This document shows positions 54,309-62,804 of a stretch of 64,000 bases of DNA, one piece after another. The DNA is from Kaistella yonginensis (GTDB lineage: Bacteria > Bacteroidota > Bacteroidia > Flavobacteriales > Weeksellaceae): assembly GCF_030409525.1 (NCBI RefSeq), contig NZ_JAUFQB010000003.1, positions 1 through 64,000 of the forward strand. Direction: 5' to 3'. The notes beneath the pieces were generated by a model that saw nothing but the letters and a program-made list of their open reading frames with translations, did not search any database and was not told the DNA's origin. The stretch's first letter is position 1. Each line of letters starts with the position of its first letter. A program made the position numbers and the translations under genes.

Positions 54309-54944
54309 TTAATTAATTTCTATGAGTTCACAAACTACTTTTACAGGGACATTTTGCTCATCAAAACCGATATAACTGGCATAGAATCCTTCACCGTAGC
54401 CGGTTTCAAACGCAAAAATATTTCCAGATTTATCTTCATTCGGTTTTAAAAAAGCATATTGGTTAATTGCTCCCTCTTCTTGAAAAAAGTGCTCGTGAAA
54501 AAATTCTTCATAAATTCCCATGAAATCATCTCCTTTCCGCTTGAACAAATGTTGTTCCAACAAGTTCAGATTTTGCTGCGTTTCAAAATCCATCAAACAT
54601 CCCATTCCACTTTCTACCGGAAAACCAAAGATTTCGCCCTCCTGCAAGTTACCGGTATTTTGTCCTTCTGAAGTAGCGAGTTTCCAACTTGCAATTTCAG
54701 AATTGCTAAACACGATTTCTACATAGGCTATACAGTTGCTATCAATTTCTTTATGAACCAAAACGGGGAAATTTCCTAGCGGAAAATCCGTCGTAAAAGC
54801 AGGCATTTCGCTGGTAATAAGCGGATCGCTGACTGCCAGTTTTCCAGATGTAAGTGTGATATCTCCTGCTTCAAAAGATTCGACGAGCGGACTTTCTACA
54901 AAATTTCTATCAAATAGTTTTTTAATATTTTCAATGTGGATCAT
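54309..54944 (-). CDS. DUF4241 domain protein
   Basis: 211 aa. The DUF4241 fold is shown by ITLTSGKLAVSDPL near the start, the VYIE-like segment (AYVEIVFSNSEIASW), FGFPVESGMGCLMDFETQ and FAFETGYGEGFYASYIGFD near the end. No enzyme activity known. Its start overlaps the end of valS (54941) by four bases, so it is coupled to valS. Confidence 0.88.
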   Translation of the reverse strand: MIHIENIKKLFDRNFVESPLVESFEAGDITLTSGKLAVSDPLITSEMPAFTTDFPLGNFPVLVHKEIDSNCIAYVEIVFSNSEIASWKLATSEGQNTGNLQEGEIFGFPVESGMGCLMDFETQQNLNLLEQHLFKRKGDDFMGIYEEFFHEHFFQEEGAINQYAFLKPNEDKSGNIFAFETGYGEGFYASYIGFDEQNVPVKVVCELIEIN

Positions 54945-57562
54945 GATAATGTTTTCAGTTTTTCTTCGAGCAAGATTAATTTATCCTCGGCATCTTTTTT
55001 CTTTTTCAATTCATTATCAACTACTTGCTGAGGCGCTCCTGCCATAAACTTTTCGTTGGATAATTTTTTATCTACAGACATCATAAAACCTTTTAGATAT
55101 TTGATTTCTTCTTCAGTTTTAATTTTTTCTTCGCCTAAATCTAAGTTCTCACTTAAAGGAATTGAAACTTCCGTTCCTCCAATTAAGAAAGAGAACGTCG
55201 GTTTATCTGTTTTTTCAGCGAAATAAATCTGCTCAATATTGGCTAGTTTTTTAACTAAATTTTCATTGTCAAAAGAAACTGCATTGGTAAAAACCTCTAC
55301 ACTTTCACGTGGCGAAATACCTTTGCTCTGGCGGTAATTACGTACCCCGGAAATCAGTTCTTTAGAAATTTCAAACTGCTTTATTAGGTCCGAATTGTAA
55401 GGCTGCACCTTTCTTTGCTGGGCAATAACCAAAGCGTTTTCTATGGAACGCTCAGAGATATTCTGCCATAATTCTTCCGACAGAAACGGCATAAATGGAT
55501 GCAGCAATTTCATTAATTCCTCGAAATATTGAATCGTACGATCATAAACCTCGGTGGAAATCGCTTCTCCATAATTGGGTTTAATGGCTTCTAAATACCA
55601 TGAACAAAAATCATCCCAAATCAATTTATACACCAAATGGAGCGCATCGGAAATTCTAAATTTGTCGAATTGGTCTGCAATTTCCGCGATGGTTTTATCC
55701 ATTTGGTTTCCGAACCAATCGATGGCTTGCCGATCAGCTTTATTCGCTTTAATCGCATCATCTTTTTTCCAACCTTGAATGAGTTTATTGGAGTTCCAGA
55801 TTTTGGTTGCGAAATTTCTTCCCTGCAACATTAATTCTTCATCGAAAAGCAAATCGTTTCCAGCAGCAGAACTCAATAAAATTCCGACGCGAACACCGTC
55901 TGCTCCATATTTCTCAATCAACTCAATTGGATCGGGAGAATTTCCGAGTGATTTCGACATTTTACGTCTTTGCTTATCACGCACAATTCCGGTGAAGTAT
56001 ACATTTTTAAAAGGAACTTCTTTTCGGTATTCAATTCCCGCCATAATCATGCGGGCTACCCAGAAAAAGATAATATCCGGTCCGGTCACCAAATCAGAAG
56101 TTGGATAATAGTAATTGATATCTGTATTTTCAGGATCCGAAATACCGTCGAAAACAGACATTGGCCACAACCAAGAAGAAAACCAAGTATCAAGTGCGTC
56201 TTCATCCTGACGAAGATCTGAGATTTTTAGATCCGAAATTTGAGATTTTTCTTTTGCTAAAATTAAAGCTTCTTCGATTGTTTCTGCAACAACGAAATCA
56301 TCCTCGCCCCGACCATAAAAATAAGCTGGAATTTGCTGCCCCCACCATAGTTGTCGTGAGATATTCCAATCGCGGATGTTTTCCATCCAATGTTTATAAG
56401 TGTTCTTGAATTTTTCCGGGTGAAATTTCACCTCATCATTCATCACCACCTCCAAAGCAGGTTTTGCCAGTTCAGACATTTTTAAAAACCACTGCACCGA
56501 AACTTTAGGTTCTATGACTGCACCGGTTCTTTCCGATGTTCCAACTTTATTTACGTAATCTTCTGCTTTTAACAACAGGTTATTTTGCTCTAATTCTTTC
56601 ACAATTTCTTTTCGAACGACAAATCGATTTTTACCCGCGTAATGTAAACCGTGATCATTCAAATTAGCATCATCATCCAAAGAATCAATCATCGCTAAAC
56701 CATGACGTTTACCGATCTCGTAGTCATTGGTGTCGTGAGCTGGCGTAATTTTTAAGGCGCCCGTTCCGAACTCAATATCCACATAATCATCTTCAATAAT
56801 GGGAATCAATCTGTTGACAATCGGGACTATTACCTTTTTCCCTTTTAAATGAGCATATCTTTCATCATTCGGATTGATACAAAGCGCAGTATCCCCGAAA
56901 ATCGTTTCCGGGCGGGTTGTTGCGACGGAAAGGAATTCCTCAGTTCCTTCTATTTTATATTTTAAATAAAACAGTTTCCCATTTTGCTCTTTGAAAATAA
57001 CTTCTTCATCAGAAATATTGGTTTTGGCTTCAGGATCCCAATTGACCATTCGGTAGCCTCTGTAAATGAGCCCTTTTTTATATAAGTCAATAAAAGATTT
57101 CACGACCTGCTGAGAGAGTTTTGGTTCTAGCGTAAAGCGGGTTCGCTCCCAGTCGCAAGAACATCCTAGTTTCTTCAATTGCTCCAAAATGGTTCCGCCG
57201 TATTTATCAGTCCAATCCCAGGCGTGCTTTAAAAATTCTTCCCGCGACAAATCTGCTTTATTGATGCCTTCTTCTTTCAATTTGGCTACCACTTTCGCTT
57301 CTGTTGCGATTGATGCATGATCAGTTCCTGGCACCCAGCAGGCATTAAAACCTTGCATTCTGGCTCTACGAACCAAAATATCTTGAATGGTATTATTCAA
57401 CATGTGGCCCATGTGTAGGATGCCGGTCACATTGGGTGGTGGGATTACGATGGTATAAGGTGGTTTCTCGTTGGGTTCGGAATGAAAATAATGATGTTTC
57501 AGCCAGAAATCATACCATTTCTGTTCTGTTTCGTGGGGTGTATATTTTTCTGAAATCTGCAT
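54941..57562 (-). CDS. valS: Valine--tRNA ligase
   Basis: Charges tRNA-Val and edits threonine. 873 aa from the ATG at 57562 (MQISEKYTPHE). A Met 32 codons earlier lies upstream of the promoter box at 57589 and is rejected. HIGH-type motif PPPNVTGILHMGHMLNN, editing-domain region with ATTRPETIFGDTA, KMSKS-type motif KMSKSLGNSPD, and the C-terminal coiled coil. Normal length for the family. Confidence 0.98.
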   Translation of the reverse strand: MQISEKYTPHETEQKWYDFWLKHHYFHSEPNEKPPYTIVIPPPNVTGILHMGHMLNNTIQDILVRRARMQGFNACWVPGTDHASIATEAKVVAKLKEEGINKADLSREEFLKHAWDWTDKYGGTILEQLKKLGCSCDWERTRFTLEPKLSQQVVKSFIDLYKKGLIYRGYRMVNWDPEAKTNISDEEVIFKEQNGKLFYLKYKIEGTEEFLSVATTRPETIFGDTALCINPNDERYAHLKGKKVIVPIVNRLIPIIEDDYVDIEFGTGALKITPAHDTNDYEIGKRHGLAMIDSLDDDANLNDHGLHYAGKNRFVVRKEIVKELEQNNLLLKAEDYVNKVGTSERTGAVIEPKVSVQWFLKMSELAKPALEVVMNDEVKFHPEKFKNTYKHWMENIRDWNISRQLWWGQQIPAYFYGRGEDDFVVAETIEEALILAKEKSQISDLKISDLRQDEDALDTWFSSWLWPMSVFDGISDPENTDINYYYPTSDLVTGPDIIFFWVARMIMAGIEYRKEVPFKNVYFTGIVRDKQRRKMSKSLGNSPDPIELIEKYGADGVRVGILLSSAAGNDLLFDEELMLQGRNFATKIWNSNKLIQGWKKDDAIKANKADRQAIDWFGNQMDKTIAEIADQFDKFRISDALHLVYKLIWDDFCSWYLEAIKPNYGEAISTEVYDRTIQYFEELMKLLHPFMPFLSEELWQNISERSIENALVIAQQRKVQPYNSDLIKQFEISKELISGVRNYRQSKGISPRESVEVFTNAVSFDNENLVKKLANIEQIYFAEKTDKPTFSFLIGGTEVSIPLSENLDLGEEKIKTEEEIKYLKGFMMSVDKKLSNEKFMAGAPQQVVDNELKKKKDAEDKLILLEEKLKTLS

Positions 57563-57588
57563 ATAATATATCTTTGACTTAATAGCTG

Positions 57589-57596
57589 CAAAAATA
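57589..57596 (-). promoter_or_regulatory. Candidate -7 box of valS
   Basis: TATTTTTG on the minus strand, 27 bases before the chosen ATG. It decides against the upstream Met. Confidence 0.5.
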
Positions 57597-57636
57597 GGGA
57601 AATAAAAAAAATTGACCGTGTTATTAAAATTATTTT

Positions 57637-57644
57637 TAACTTTG
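57637..57644 (+). promoter_or_regulatory. Promoter of the DUF1573 gene
   Basis: TAACTTTG with TTG at 57612-57614, spacing 22 bases, a good Bacteroidetes promoter. The flanking ATTATTTTTAACTTTG is shared with the DUF2089 promoter. Confidence 0.55.
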
Positions 57645-57690
57645 TTTGTTAAATTCAATCAAATAACCACTTTATAAAAATTTAAACAAA

Positions 57691-58179
57691 ATGAAAAAAA
57701 TTTTTGCAGGCTTATTTTTAGCCGGATCTTTCGCCTTAGCTTCTGCACAGACCATCTCTTTTGACAAAACCACTTACGATTACGGAAAAGTTAAAGTGGG
57801 CGCAGACGGACATCGCTTTTTCACTGTTAAAAACACAGGAGACAAACCTTTAATTATATCAAGAGTTCAGGCATCTTGTGGATGTACGACGCCAGAATGG
57901 AGCCAAGACCCAATTATGCCAGGAAAAACTGCACAGTTAAAAGTGGGTTACAACACTACATTGGTGGGTCCATTTTCAAAAATCATCGAAGTATATTCTA
58001 ATGATGCTGCCAACAGCAGATCGGTTATTACGATTAAAGGTGATGTGAATGATAGCGTTGCCACTTCAAATGAATCGATTGCTCCACAACAAGCAGTGCA
58101 AGTTGAAGCTGCAGTACAATCTGCAAAAGCACAACCTGCCGCAAAAAAGCCGGCCCCTAAAAAACTAGAGGCGATGTAA
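57691..58179 (+). CDS. Exported DUF1573 protein
   Basis: 162 aa. Signal peptide ending near ASAQ, then the Ig-like DUF1573 domain with DYGKVKVGADGHRFFTVKN, RVQASCGCTTPEW and the cysteine pair CGC, and a C-terminal tail rich in Ala, Gln and Lys. Common envelope domain of unknown function in Bacteroidetes. Confidence 0.92.
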   Translation: MKKIFAGLFLAGSFALASAQTISFDKTTYDYGKVKVGADGHRFFTVKNTGDKPLIISRVQASCGCTTPEWSQDPIMPGKTAQLKVGYNTTLVGPFSKIIEVYSNDAANSRSVITIKGDVNDSVATSNESIAPQQAVQVEAAVQSAKAQPAAKKPAPKKLEAM

Positions 58180-58201
58180 TCTTATTAACAGATAAAAAAT
58201 T

Positions 58202-58235
58202 AAATCATTTCAGCAGTGAAATGATTTTTTTATTT
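58202..58235 (+). terminator. Terminator after DUF1573
   Basis: 11-bp perfect stem AAATCATTTCA / TGAAATGATTT with loop GCAG and a T-run. Confidence 0.85.
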
Positions 58236-58254
58236 TAGTACAAATATTAAACTT

Positions 58255-59124
58255 ATGGATTTAGATTTTAGTGATGATTTTATCGTACAAGACAAATTCT
58301 CTATGAGAAATTTCTCAACGGAATATGAGGGAAATCTCTCGAAAAATGAGGAAAAAAAAATGCTGGTCGAAGAACAGGAAAAACTGCGAGAACTGCAGCA
58401 AAGATTATATAGCGATGGCAGCAAATCAATTTTGATTGTATTACAAGCGATGGATGCTGCGGGGAAAGATTCGCTTATCAAACATGTTTTTGGCGGTGTA
58501 AATCCACAGGGTTGCGAGGTTCATAGTTTCAAAACGCCAAGTTCGAAAGAATATGATCATGATTTTCTTTGGCGTCATTATATCGCGCTGCCAGAAAAGG
58601 GTAAAATTGGAATTTTTAATAGAAGTCATTATGAAAGTGTTTTAGTTTGCAAGGTTCATCCTGAATATAACCTTAATGAAAAAGTCTGGAAAGATGTTGA
58701 TGATTTTGATGATGAATTCTGGGAAAACCGGTACGAAAGCATTAGAAACTTTGAAAAACATCTGGCAAACAACGGAACTACAATTGTGAAAATATTCTTG
58801 AATGTTTCCCAAGAAGAGCAGAAAAAAAGATTTCTCGACCGCATTAACGAACCCGATAAGAATTGGAAATTTGCGGCTTCAGATCTCTCAGAAAGAGCGC
58901 TTTGGCCTGATTATATGAAAGCGTATGAGGAAGCAATTAATGAAACTTCAAAAGAATACGCGCCTTGGTATGTTATTCCTGCTGATAACAAATGGTTTGC
59001 AAGAGTTGCTGCAATTCAAATTATCATCGACACCATGGAAAAAATGGATTTAAAATATCCAACACTTTCAGAAAAAGAGACCAACGCTCTAGCTGAGGCA
59101 AAGAAACAACTGGAAAAGGACTAA
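58255..59124 (+). CDS. Polyphosphate kinase 2 (PPK2) family protein
   Basis: 289 aa. Walker A QAMDAAGKDS at residues 64-73, Walker B region GIFNRSHYES at 119-128 with the Asn-Arg-Ser-His form seen in class III enzymes, and a lid segment RFLDRINEPDKNWKF. Class III PPK2 phosphorylates AMP and ADP with polyphosphate. Converges with the RNase P RNA gene. Confidence 0.93.
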   Translation: MDLDFSDDFIVQDKFSMRNFSTEYEGNLSKNEEKKMLVEEQEKLRELQQRLYSDGSKSILIVLQAMDAAGKDSLIKHVFGGVNPQGCEVHSFKTPSSKEYDHDFLWRHYIALPEKGKIGIFNRSHYESVLVCKVHPEYNLNEKVWKDVDDFDDEFWENRYESIRNFEKHLANNGTTIVKIFLNVSQEEQKKRFLDRINEPDKNWKFAASDLSERALWPDYMKAYEEAINETSKEYAPWYVIPADNKWFARVAAIQIIIDTMEKMDLKYPTLSEKETNALAEAKKQLEKD

Positions 59125-59129
59125 AAAAA

Positions 59130-59462
59130 CCCACAAGAAAAACGATAAGCCGGATTCTGTTTTCTGACCGAAGTCAAAATGCCTGTTATTTATCTACGCT
59201 TTACATTGCTGCAAAGCTTGAGCTGTTTACCCCTCGGTTTTTGGAGCGAGCCACTCCTATCTCGACGAATCGAGAAATCCGATATACTTAACATTGCACC
59301 GCAAAGAGTTTACCTGGTTTCACTATAAATTAATATACATACTTTCTGTTGCACTGGTCCTGATCTCGCGACCGACGGATGTTATCCGCTTTGCTGCCCT
59401 ATGGTGTCCGGACTTTCCTACCTCCGCTGGAGCGGAAATCAACAAGCCATTTTTCTTGTGGA
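59130..59462 (-). ncRNA. rnpB: RNase P RNA
   Basis: Type A bacterial RNase P RNA. On the minus strand the 5' part reads GGTAGGAAAGTCCGGACACC and the 3' end ACAGAATCCGGCTTATC, the universal core. CCACAAGAAAAA at the 5' end pairs with TTTTTCTTGTGG at the 3' end to make helix P1, followed by a T-run as terminator. About 333 nt. It processes tRNA 5' ends. A TATATTTG box lies just upstream. Confidence 0.95.
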
Positions 59463-59465
59463 CTG

Positions 59466-59473
59466 CAAATATA
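59466..59473 (-). promoter_or_regulatory. Promoter -7 box of rnpB
   Basis: TATATTTG on the minus strand, directly before the RNA's 5' end, consistent with a transcription start at about 59460. Confidence 0.6.
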
Positions 59474-59546
59474 CATAAAGTTGAAAATCTAGAGTGCCAT
59501 TTTTTTGGAAAGAAATTTGCAGGCATGACCCCTAAATTATATTAAT

Positions 59547-59554
59547 ATCTTTGA
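59547..59554 (+). promoter_or_regulatory. Candidate -7 box of mscS, nearly leaderless
   Basis: TATCTTTG ends four bases before the ATG, so the mRNA would start at or within a few bases of the start codon. Confidence 0.45.
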
Positions 59555-59557
59555 TTT

Positions 59558-60394
59558 ATGAATTACTTTGAAATTATTTTAGCTGTACTTGACCGTTGGT
59601 ATAAAAGTTTTGCACAGGCAACACCAAAACTTGCAGTCGGAATATTGGTTTTCCTGTTTTTTTTAACCATGAGTTCATACCTAAGCAAACTGTCGGTAAA
59701 GATTTTTCATCGCTTTTTTCCGAAAAGCAAAAACAACTCTATTGTCACTTTAATTAAAGTTTTTAAATTTCTTATTATTTTATCCGGTGCATTTATCTCC
59801 TTTGAAATAATGGGACTTGGTGGATTTGTTTTAAAGTTCATTGGAAGTTTAGGAGTTGCTGGTGTGGTCGCTGGTGTGGCATTGAAAGATCTGGTATCAT
59901 CAATGTTTTCTGGTGCTTTGGTTGGAATTGATAAATCATTTGCGCCTGGTGATTATGTTTCGATTAAGGACGTGACAGGGGTGGTAGAAAAGATCGGATT
60001 TTTGACTACCAAAATCATCACTGATGAAGGTAAAAAAGTTTTTGTGCCCAATCAATTAATTTTCAGCGCGCCATTTACCAACTATTCCTCTTCCGGACAG
60101 CGAAAAGTTTTTTTGGATTTACAAGTTTCAGCGACTCAAGATTTAGAGAAAACAATACAAGTTATATTGGACGAAATTAAAAGCTTCGATTTTACGGATC
60201 ATTTGGATGAGGCTCAAGTCATTATTCTTAAACAATCATTTGGTGTTTTTTATTTTCAAGCGCGGTTCTTTATGAAAAGCGGGGAAAATATTATGAAAGT
60301 AAAAAGTGAAGCATTGCTTAAACTGAAAACCAAATTAGAAGAAGCGGGTGTAGAACTCGCTACCCAAATGAAAATTGATACAACAGGCTTATAG
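59558..60394 (+). CDS. MscS family mechanosensitive channel
   Basis: 278 aa with three N-terminal membrane helices, the pore helix GVVAGVALKDLVSSMFSGALV, and the conserved start of the beta domain FAPGDYVSI. Releases solutes on hypo-osmotic shock in the inner membrane. Length suits the small MscS type. Single gene. Confidence 0.94.
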   Translation: MNYFEIILAVLDRWYKSFAQATPKLAVGILVFLFFLTMSSYLSKLSVKIFHRFFPKSKNNSIVTLIKVFKFLIILSGAFISFEIMGLGGFVLKFIGSLGVAGVVAGVALKDLVSSMFSGALVGIDKSFAPGDYVSIKDVTGVVEKIGFLTTKIITDEGKKVFVPNQLIFSAPFTNYSSSGQRKVFLDLQVSATQDLEKTIQVILDEIKSFDFTDHLDEAQVIILKQSFGVFYFQARFFMKSGENIMKVKSEALLKLKTKLEEAGVELATQMKIDTTGL

Positions 60395-60467
60395 CGTAAA
60401 ATTTAGTTTTTAAAGAGAAATGGAACTGGTAAATTTTGCTGAAAATTTTATAAATCAACTTTTAGCA

Positions 60468-60475
60468 TATATTTG
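60468..60475 (+). promoter_or_regulatory. Candidate -7 box of the leucine-rich-repeat gene
   Basis: TATATTTG, 26 bases before the GTG start. Confidence 0.5.
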
Positions 60476-60500
60476 TATTCTCTAAAAATCTAAAAACGCA

Positions 60501-62132
60501 GTGAAAAAACTTTTATTTTTTATTCTTATCTCAACTTATACCTTTGGACAAAGCTGGAGTATTTCTTTTGCTGAAAGATCCGCTTTGGTCAATTTGTTTA
60601 ATACGACCAATGGTGAACATTGGAGTGTAAAATGGGATTTAAATAAAGACCCTCGGTATTGGTTTGGCATTAAAATTAAAAACGGAACAGTAAGAGAAAT
60701 TAATCTGAGCGGCAATGCTTTGCAAGGCAACTTCCCTGTATCGCTTGCTGGTTTTTCAAAACTCGAAAAGCTTGATTTGAGTTCTAACCAGCTATCTGGT
60801 GAGGTATCAACTGCAATATCTGGCTTAACCACTTTGGTTCGATTAGACCTTAGCAATAACAGGTTGACGGGTGATCCAACAGCAGCGCTACTAACTCTTT
60901 CAAACCTGAAGGAGATGTCAGTTGGAAATAACGAATTTATCTTTGCTGACATTGAAACCCTTTTGCAAAACTTTCCGAATATTGAAGTACTCGACTTGTC
61001 GCACACTGGATTAACTGCAGTGCCACAAAAAATTTCTACTTTAACAAAGCTAAAAGCACTTAATTTAAGCAACAATTCGATTTCGCAAAACGTCAATCCG
61101 CTATCCACCTTATTGAATCTGAAAGAATTAAACCTTTCCGGAAATCAATTAGCAGAATTGCCAACAGAATTATCTGCGCTAACTCAATTAATATCTCTTA
61201 ACCTAAGCAACAATGCAATTTCAGCACATACAACCGGATCTTTAGGCCAATTGAAGAATTTAGAATGGTTGTCTTTTGCGGGAAACCAAATGATAAATTT
61301 CCCACCACAACTTTCACAATTAGCAGCATTAATTCATCTAAATCTTTCTGACAATAAAATTTCCAGTGGATTTGAAACCATCGTTGGTTTACAAAATCTA
61401 GAACAAATCTATTTGGACAAGAATTTAATTACAGGTGATTTTCCCAATGCACTGCTTCAACTAAAAAAATTGCAAATGATCTCCTTAAATGGAAATCAAC
61501 TTTCCGGTGAAATCCCAGAAACCATTCCCGCCTTAACCTTTATTGATAACAATCGATATACGAAACAAGACCTTAAAACATTTTTATTAAAAAATCAGCC
61601 ACGAACAGATTTCATTTATTCACCGCAACGATATGATGAGCCGAAAACAGTTTTTGCAAGTCTCGGAAATCCCGCGACCTTAACGCAATCACTTTCAGGC
61701 GAAGAATACCAATTTGCTTGGTTTAAAAACCTAGACCAAAGAACCCCTGTTCAGTCCGAAAACTACTATATCAGCAGTATTGAAGATGAAGATTATACAA
61801 AATACACCTGTGAAGCATACTATTTTGAAGTTCTACCAAATGAATTGATCGAGCTTTCTTTCTTCCGTGAACCTGTTACCATCGAAAAATCATTAAAAAC
61901 TGCCGAGGTGAATACCGACTTAACCATATATCCAAATCCGGCAACAGATGTGATCAATATCAGAACCTACAAGTTAAATATTGAAAAGGTGTTTATTTTT
62001 GATTTAAGTGGGAAATTAATTATGACCGAGACCTCCAAAAAAATCAATATTAATCATTTACCATCTGCAACTTATATTATTTCTATTAAAACTTCTGAGG
62101 GCCTGAAATCCTTTAAGTTTATCAAAATTTAA
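60501..62132 (+). CDS. Leucine-rich repeat protein with T9SS type A sorting domain
   Basis: 543 aa from a GTG. Signal peptide ending near TFGQ. A capping segment (LVNLFNTTNGEHWSVKWDL) is followed by about a dozen LRR units of the form LxxLDLSxNxLxG or LxxLNLSNNxI (residues 60-345), a linker and a beta domain, and the type A sorting domain at the C-terminus (NLTIYPNPATDVINIR-like: TIYPNPATDVINI, ending LKSFKFIKI). An exported cell-surface binding protein; ligand unknown. Confidence 0.94.
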   Translation: MKKLLFFILISTYTFGQSWSISFAERSALVNLFNTTNGEHWSVKWDLNKDPRYWFGIKIKNGTVREINLSGNALQGNFPVSLAGFSKLEKLDLSSNQLSGEVSTAISGLTTLVRLDLSNNRLTGDPTAALLTLSNLKEMSVGNNEFIFADIETLLQNFPNIEVLDLSHTGLTAVPQKISTLTKLKALNLSNNSISQNVNPLSTLLNLKELNLSGNQLAELPTELSALTQLISLNLSNNAISAHTTGSLGQLKNLEWLSFAGNQMINFPPQLSQLAALIHLNLSDNKISSGFETIVGLQNLEQIYLDKNLITGDFPNALLQLKKLQMISLNGNQLSGEIPETIPALTFIDNNRYTKQDLKTFLLKNQPRTDFIYSPQRYDEPKTVFASLGNPATLTQSLSGEEYQFAWFKNLDQRTPVQSENYYISSIEDEDYTKYTCEAYYFEVLPNELIELSFFREPVTIEKSLKTAEVNTDLTIYPNPATDVINIRTYKLNIEKVFIFDLSGKLIMTETSKKININHLPSATYIISIKTSEGLKSFKFIKI

Positions 62133-62210
62133 TTGTTCTTATGAATCACAACTAATGATTTGAATAGTTTTCATCAATCAATAAGTTGAGCAATTCCGCT
62201 CTCTATTAAT

Positions 62211-62218
62211 TACCTTTG
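62211..62218 (+). promoter_or_regulatory. Promoter of dps
   Basis: TACCTTTG with TTG at 62186-62188, a 22-base spacing; 19 bases before the ATG. Confidence 0.55.
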
Positions 62219-62236
62219 ATTTTAATAAAAAAGATT

Positions 62237-62713
62237 ATGAACAATTCAAAAATCATCGGTTTAAGCGAAACCGATTGTCAACAGATTTCCGCACAATTAA
62301 ATATCCTTTTAGCAAATTATTCTATATTTTATCAAAATACCAGAGGCGCACATTGGAATATTAAAGGTGAAAAATTTTTTACGCTTCATCCTAAATTTGA
62401 AGAATTATATGATAATCTCGTCTTGAAAATAGATGAAATTGCAGAAAGAATTCTAACTTTAGGTTTCACCCCAAACCATAATTATTCAGAATATTTAAGT
62501 CTGTCAATCATCAAAGAAAGCAAAGAAGTTTCCGATGCAAACAAAGCGGTAGAAAACATCCTTGCCTCCTTTAAAATCGTGATTGATTTGCAAAGAGAAA
62601 TCCTAGACCGAACTGAAAAAGCAGGCGATGCCGGGACCAATTCTCAAATGAGTGATTATATTACCGAGCAGGAAAAAGAAGTTTGGATGTACAACTCCTA
62701 TCTTGGAAAGTAA
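62237..62713 (+). CDS. Dps family DNA-protection ferritin
   Basis: 158 aa from the ATG at 62237. The ferroxidase residues are His39, His51, Asp66 and Glu70, in NTRGAHWNIKG, TLHPKFEELYDN and KIDEIAERIL, with the right spacing for Dps. Oxidises and stores iron and so protects DNA from Fenton damage. An earlier non-ATG frame extension of seven codons is not needed. Confidence 0.93.
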   Translation: MNNSKIIGLSETDCQQISAQLNILLANYSIFYQNTRGAHWNIKGEKFFTLHPKFEELYDNLVLKIDEIAERILTLGFTPNHNYSEYLSLSIIKESKEVSDANKAVENILASFKIVIDLQREILDRTEKAGDAGTNSQMSDYITEQEKEVWMYNSYLGK

Positions 62714-62735
62714 GTCATAAAATACTATTAAATTT

Positions 62736-62770
62736 AAAAATCGCCCTTTATTAGGCGATTTTTTATTTTT
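62736..62770 (+). terminator. Terminator after dps
   Basis: 10-bp stem AAAAATCGCC / GGCGATTTTT with a T-run. Confidence 0.85.
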
Positions 62771-62777
62771 GAATATT

Positions 62778-62785
62778 TACATTTG
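62778..62785 (+). promoter_or_regulatory. Candidate -7 box of pncB
   Basis: TACATTTG, 20 bases before the ATG. Confidence 0.45.
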
Positions 62786-62804
62786 TTTGAACTTATATTA
62801 AATT

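Noticed and set aside
57563-57658. Longer N-terminus of valS (32 extra residues)
   Set aside because: The extension runs through a TATTTTTG promoter box and has no similarity to the family N-terminus.
59294-59545. Open frames on both strands of about 67-83 codons
   Set aside because: They lie inside the RNase P RNA gene and its promoter; the RNA core motifs explain the sequence.
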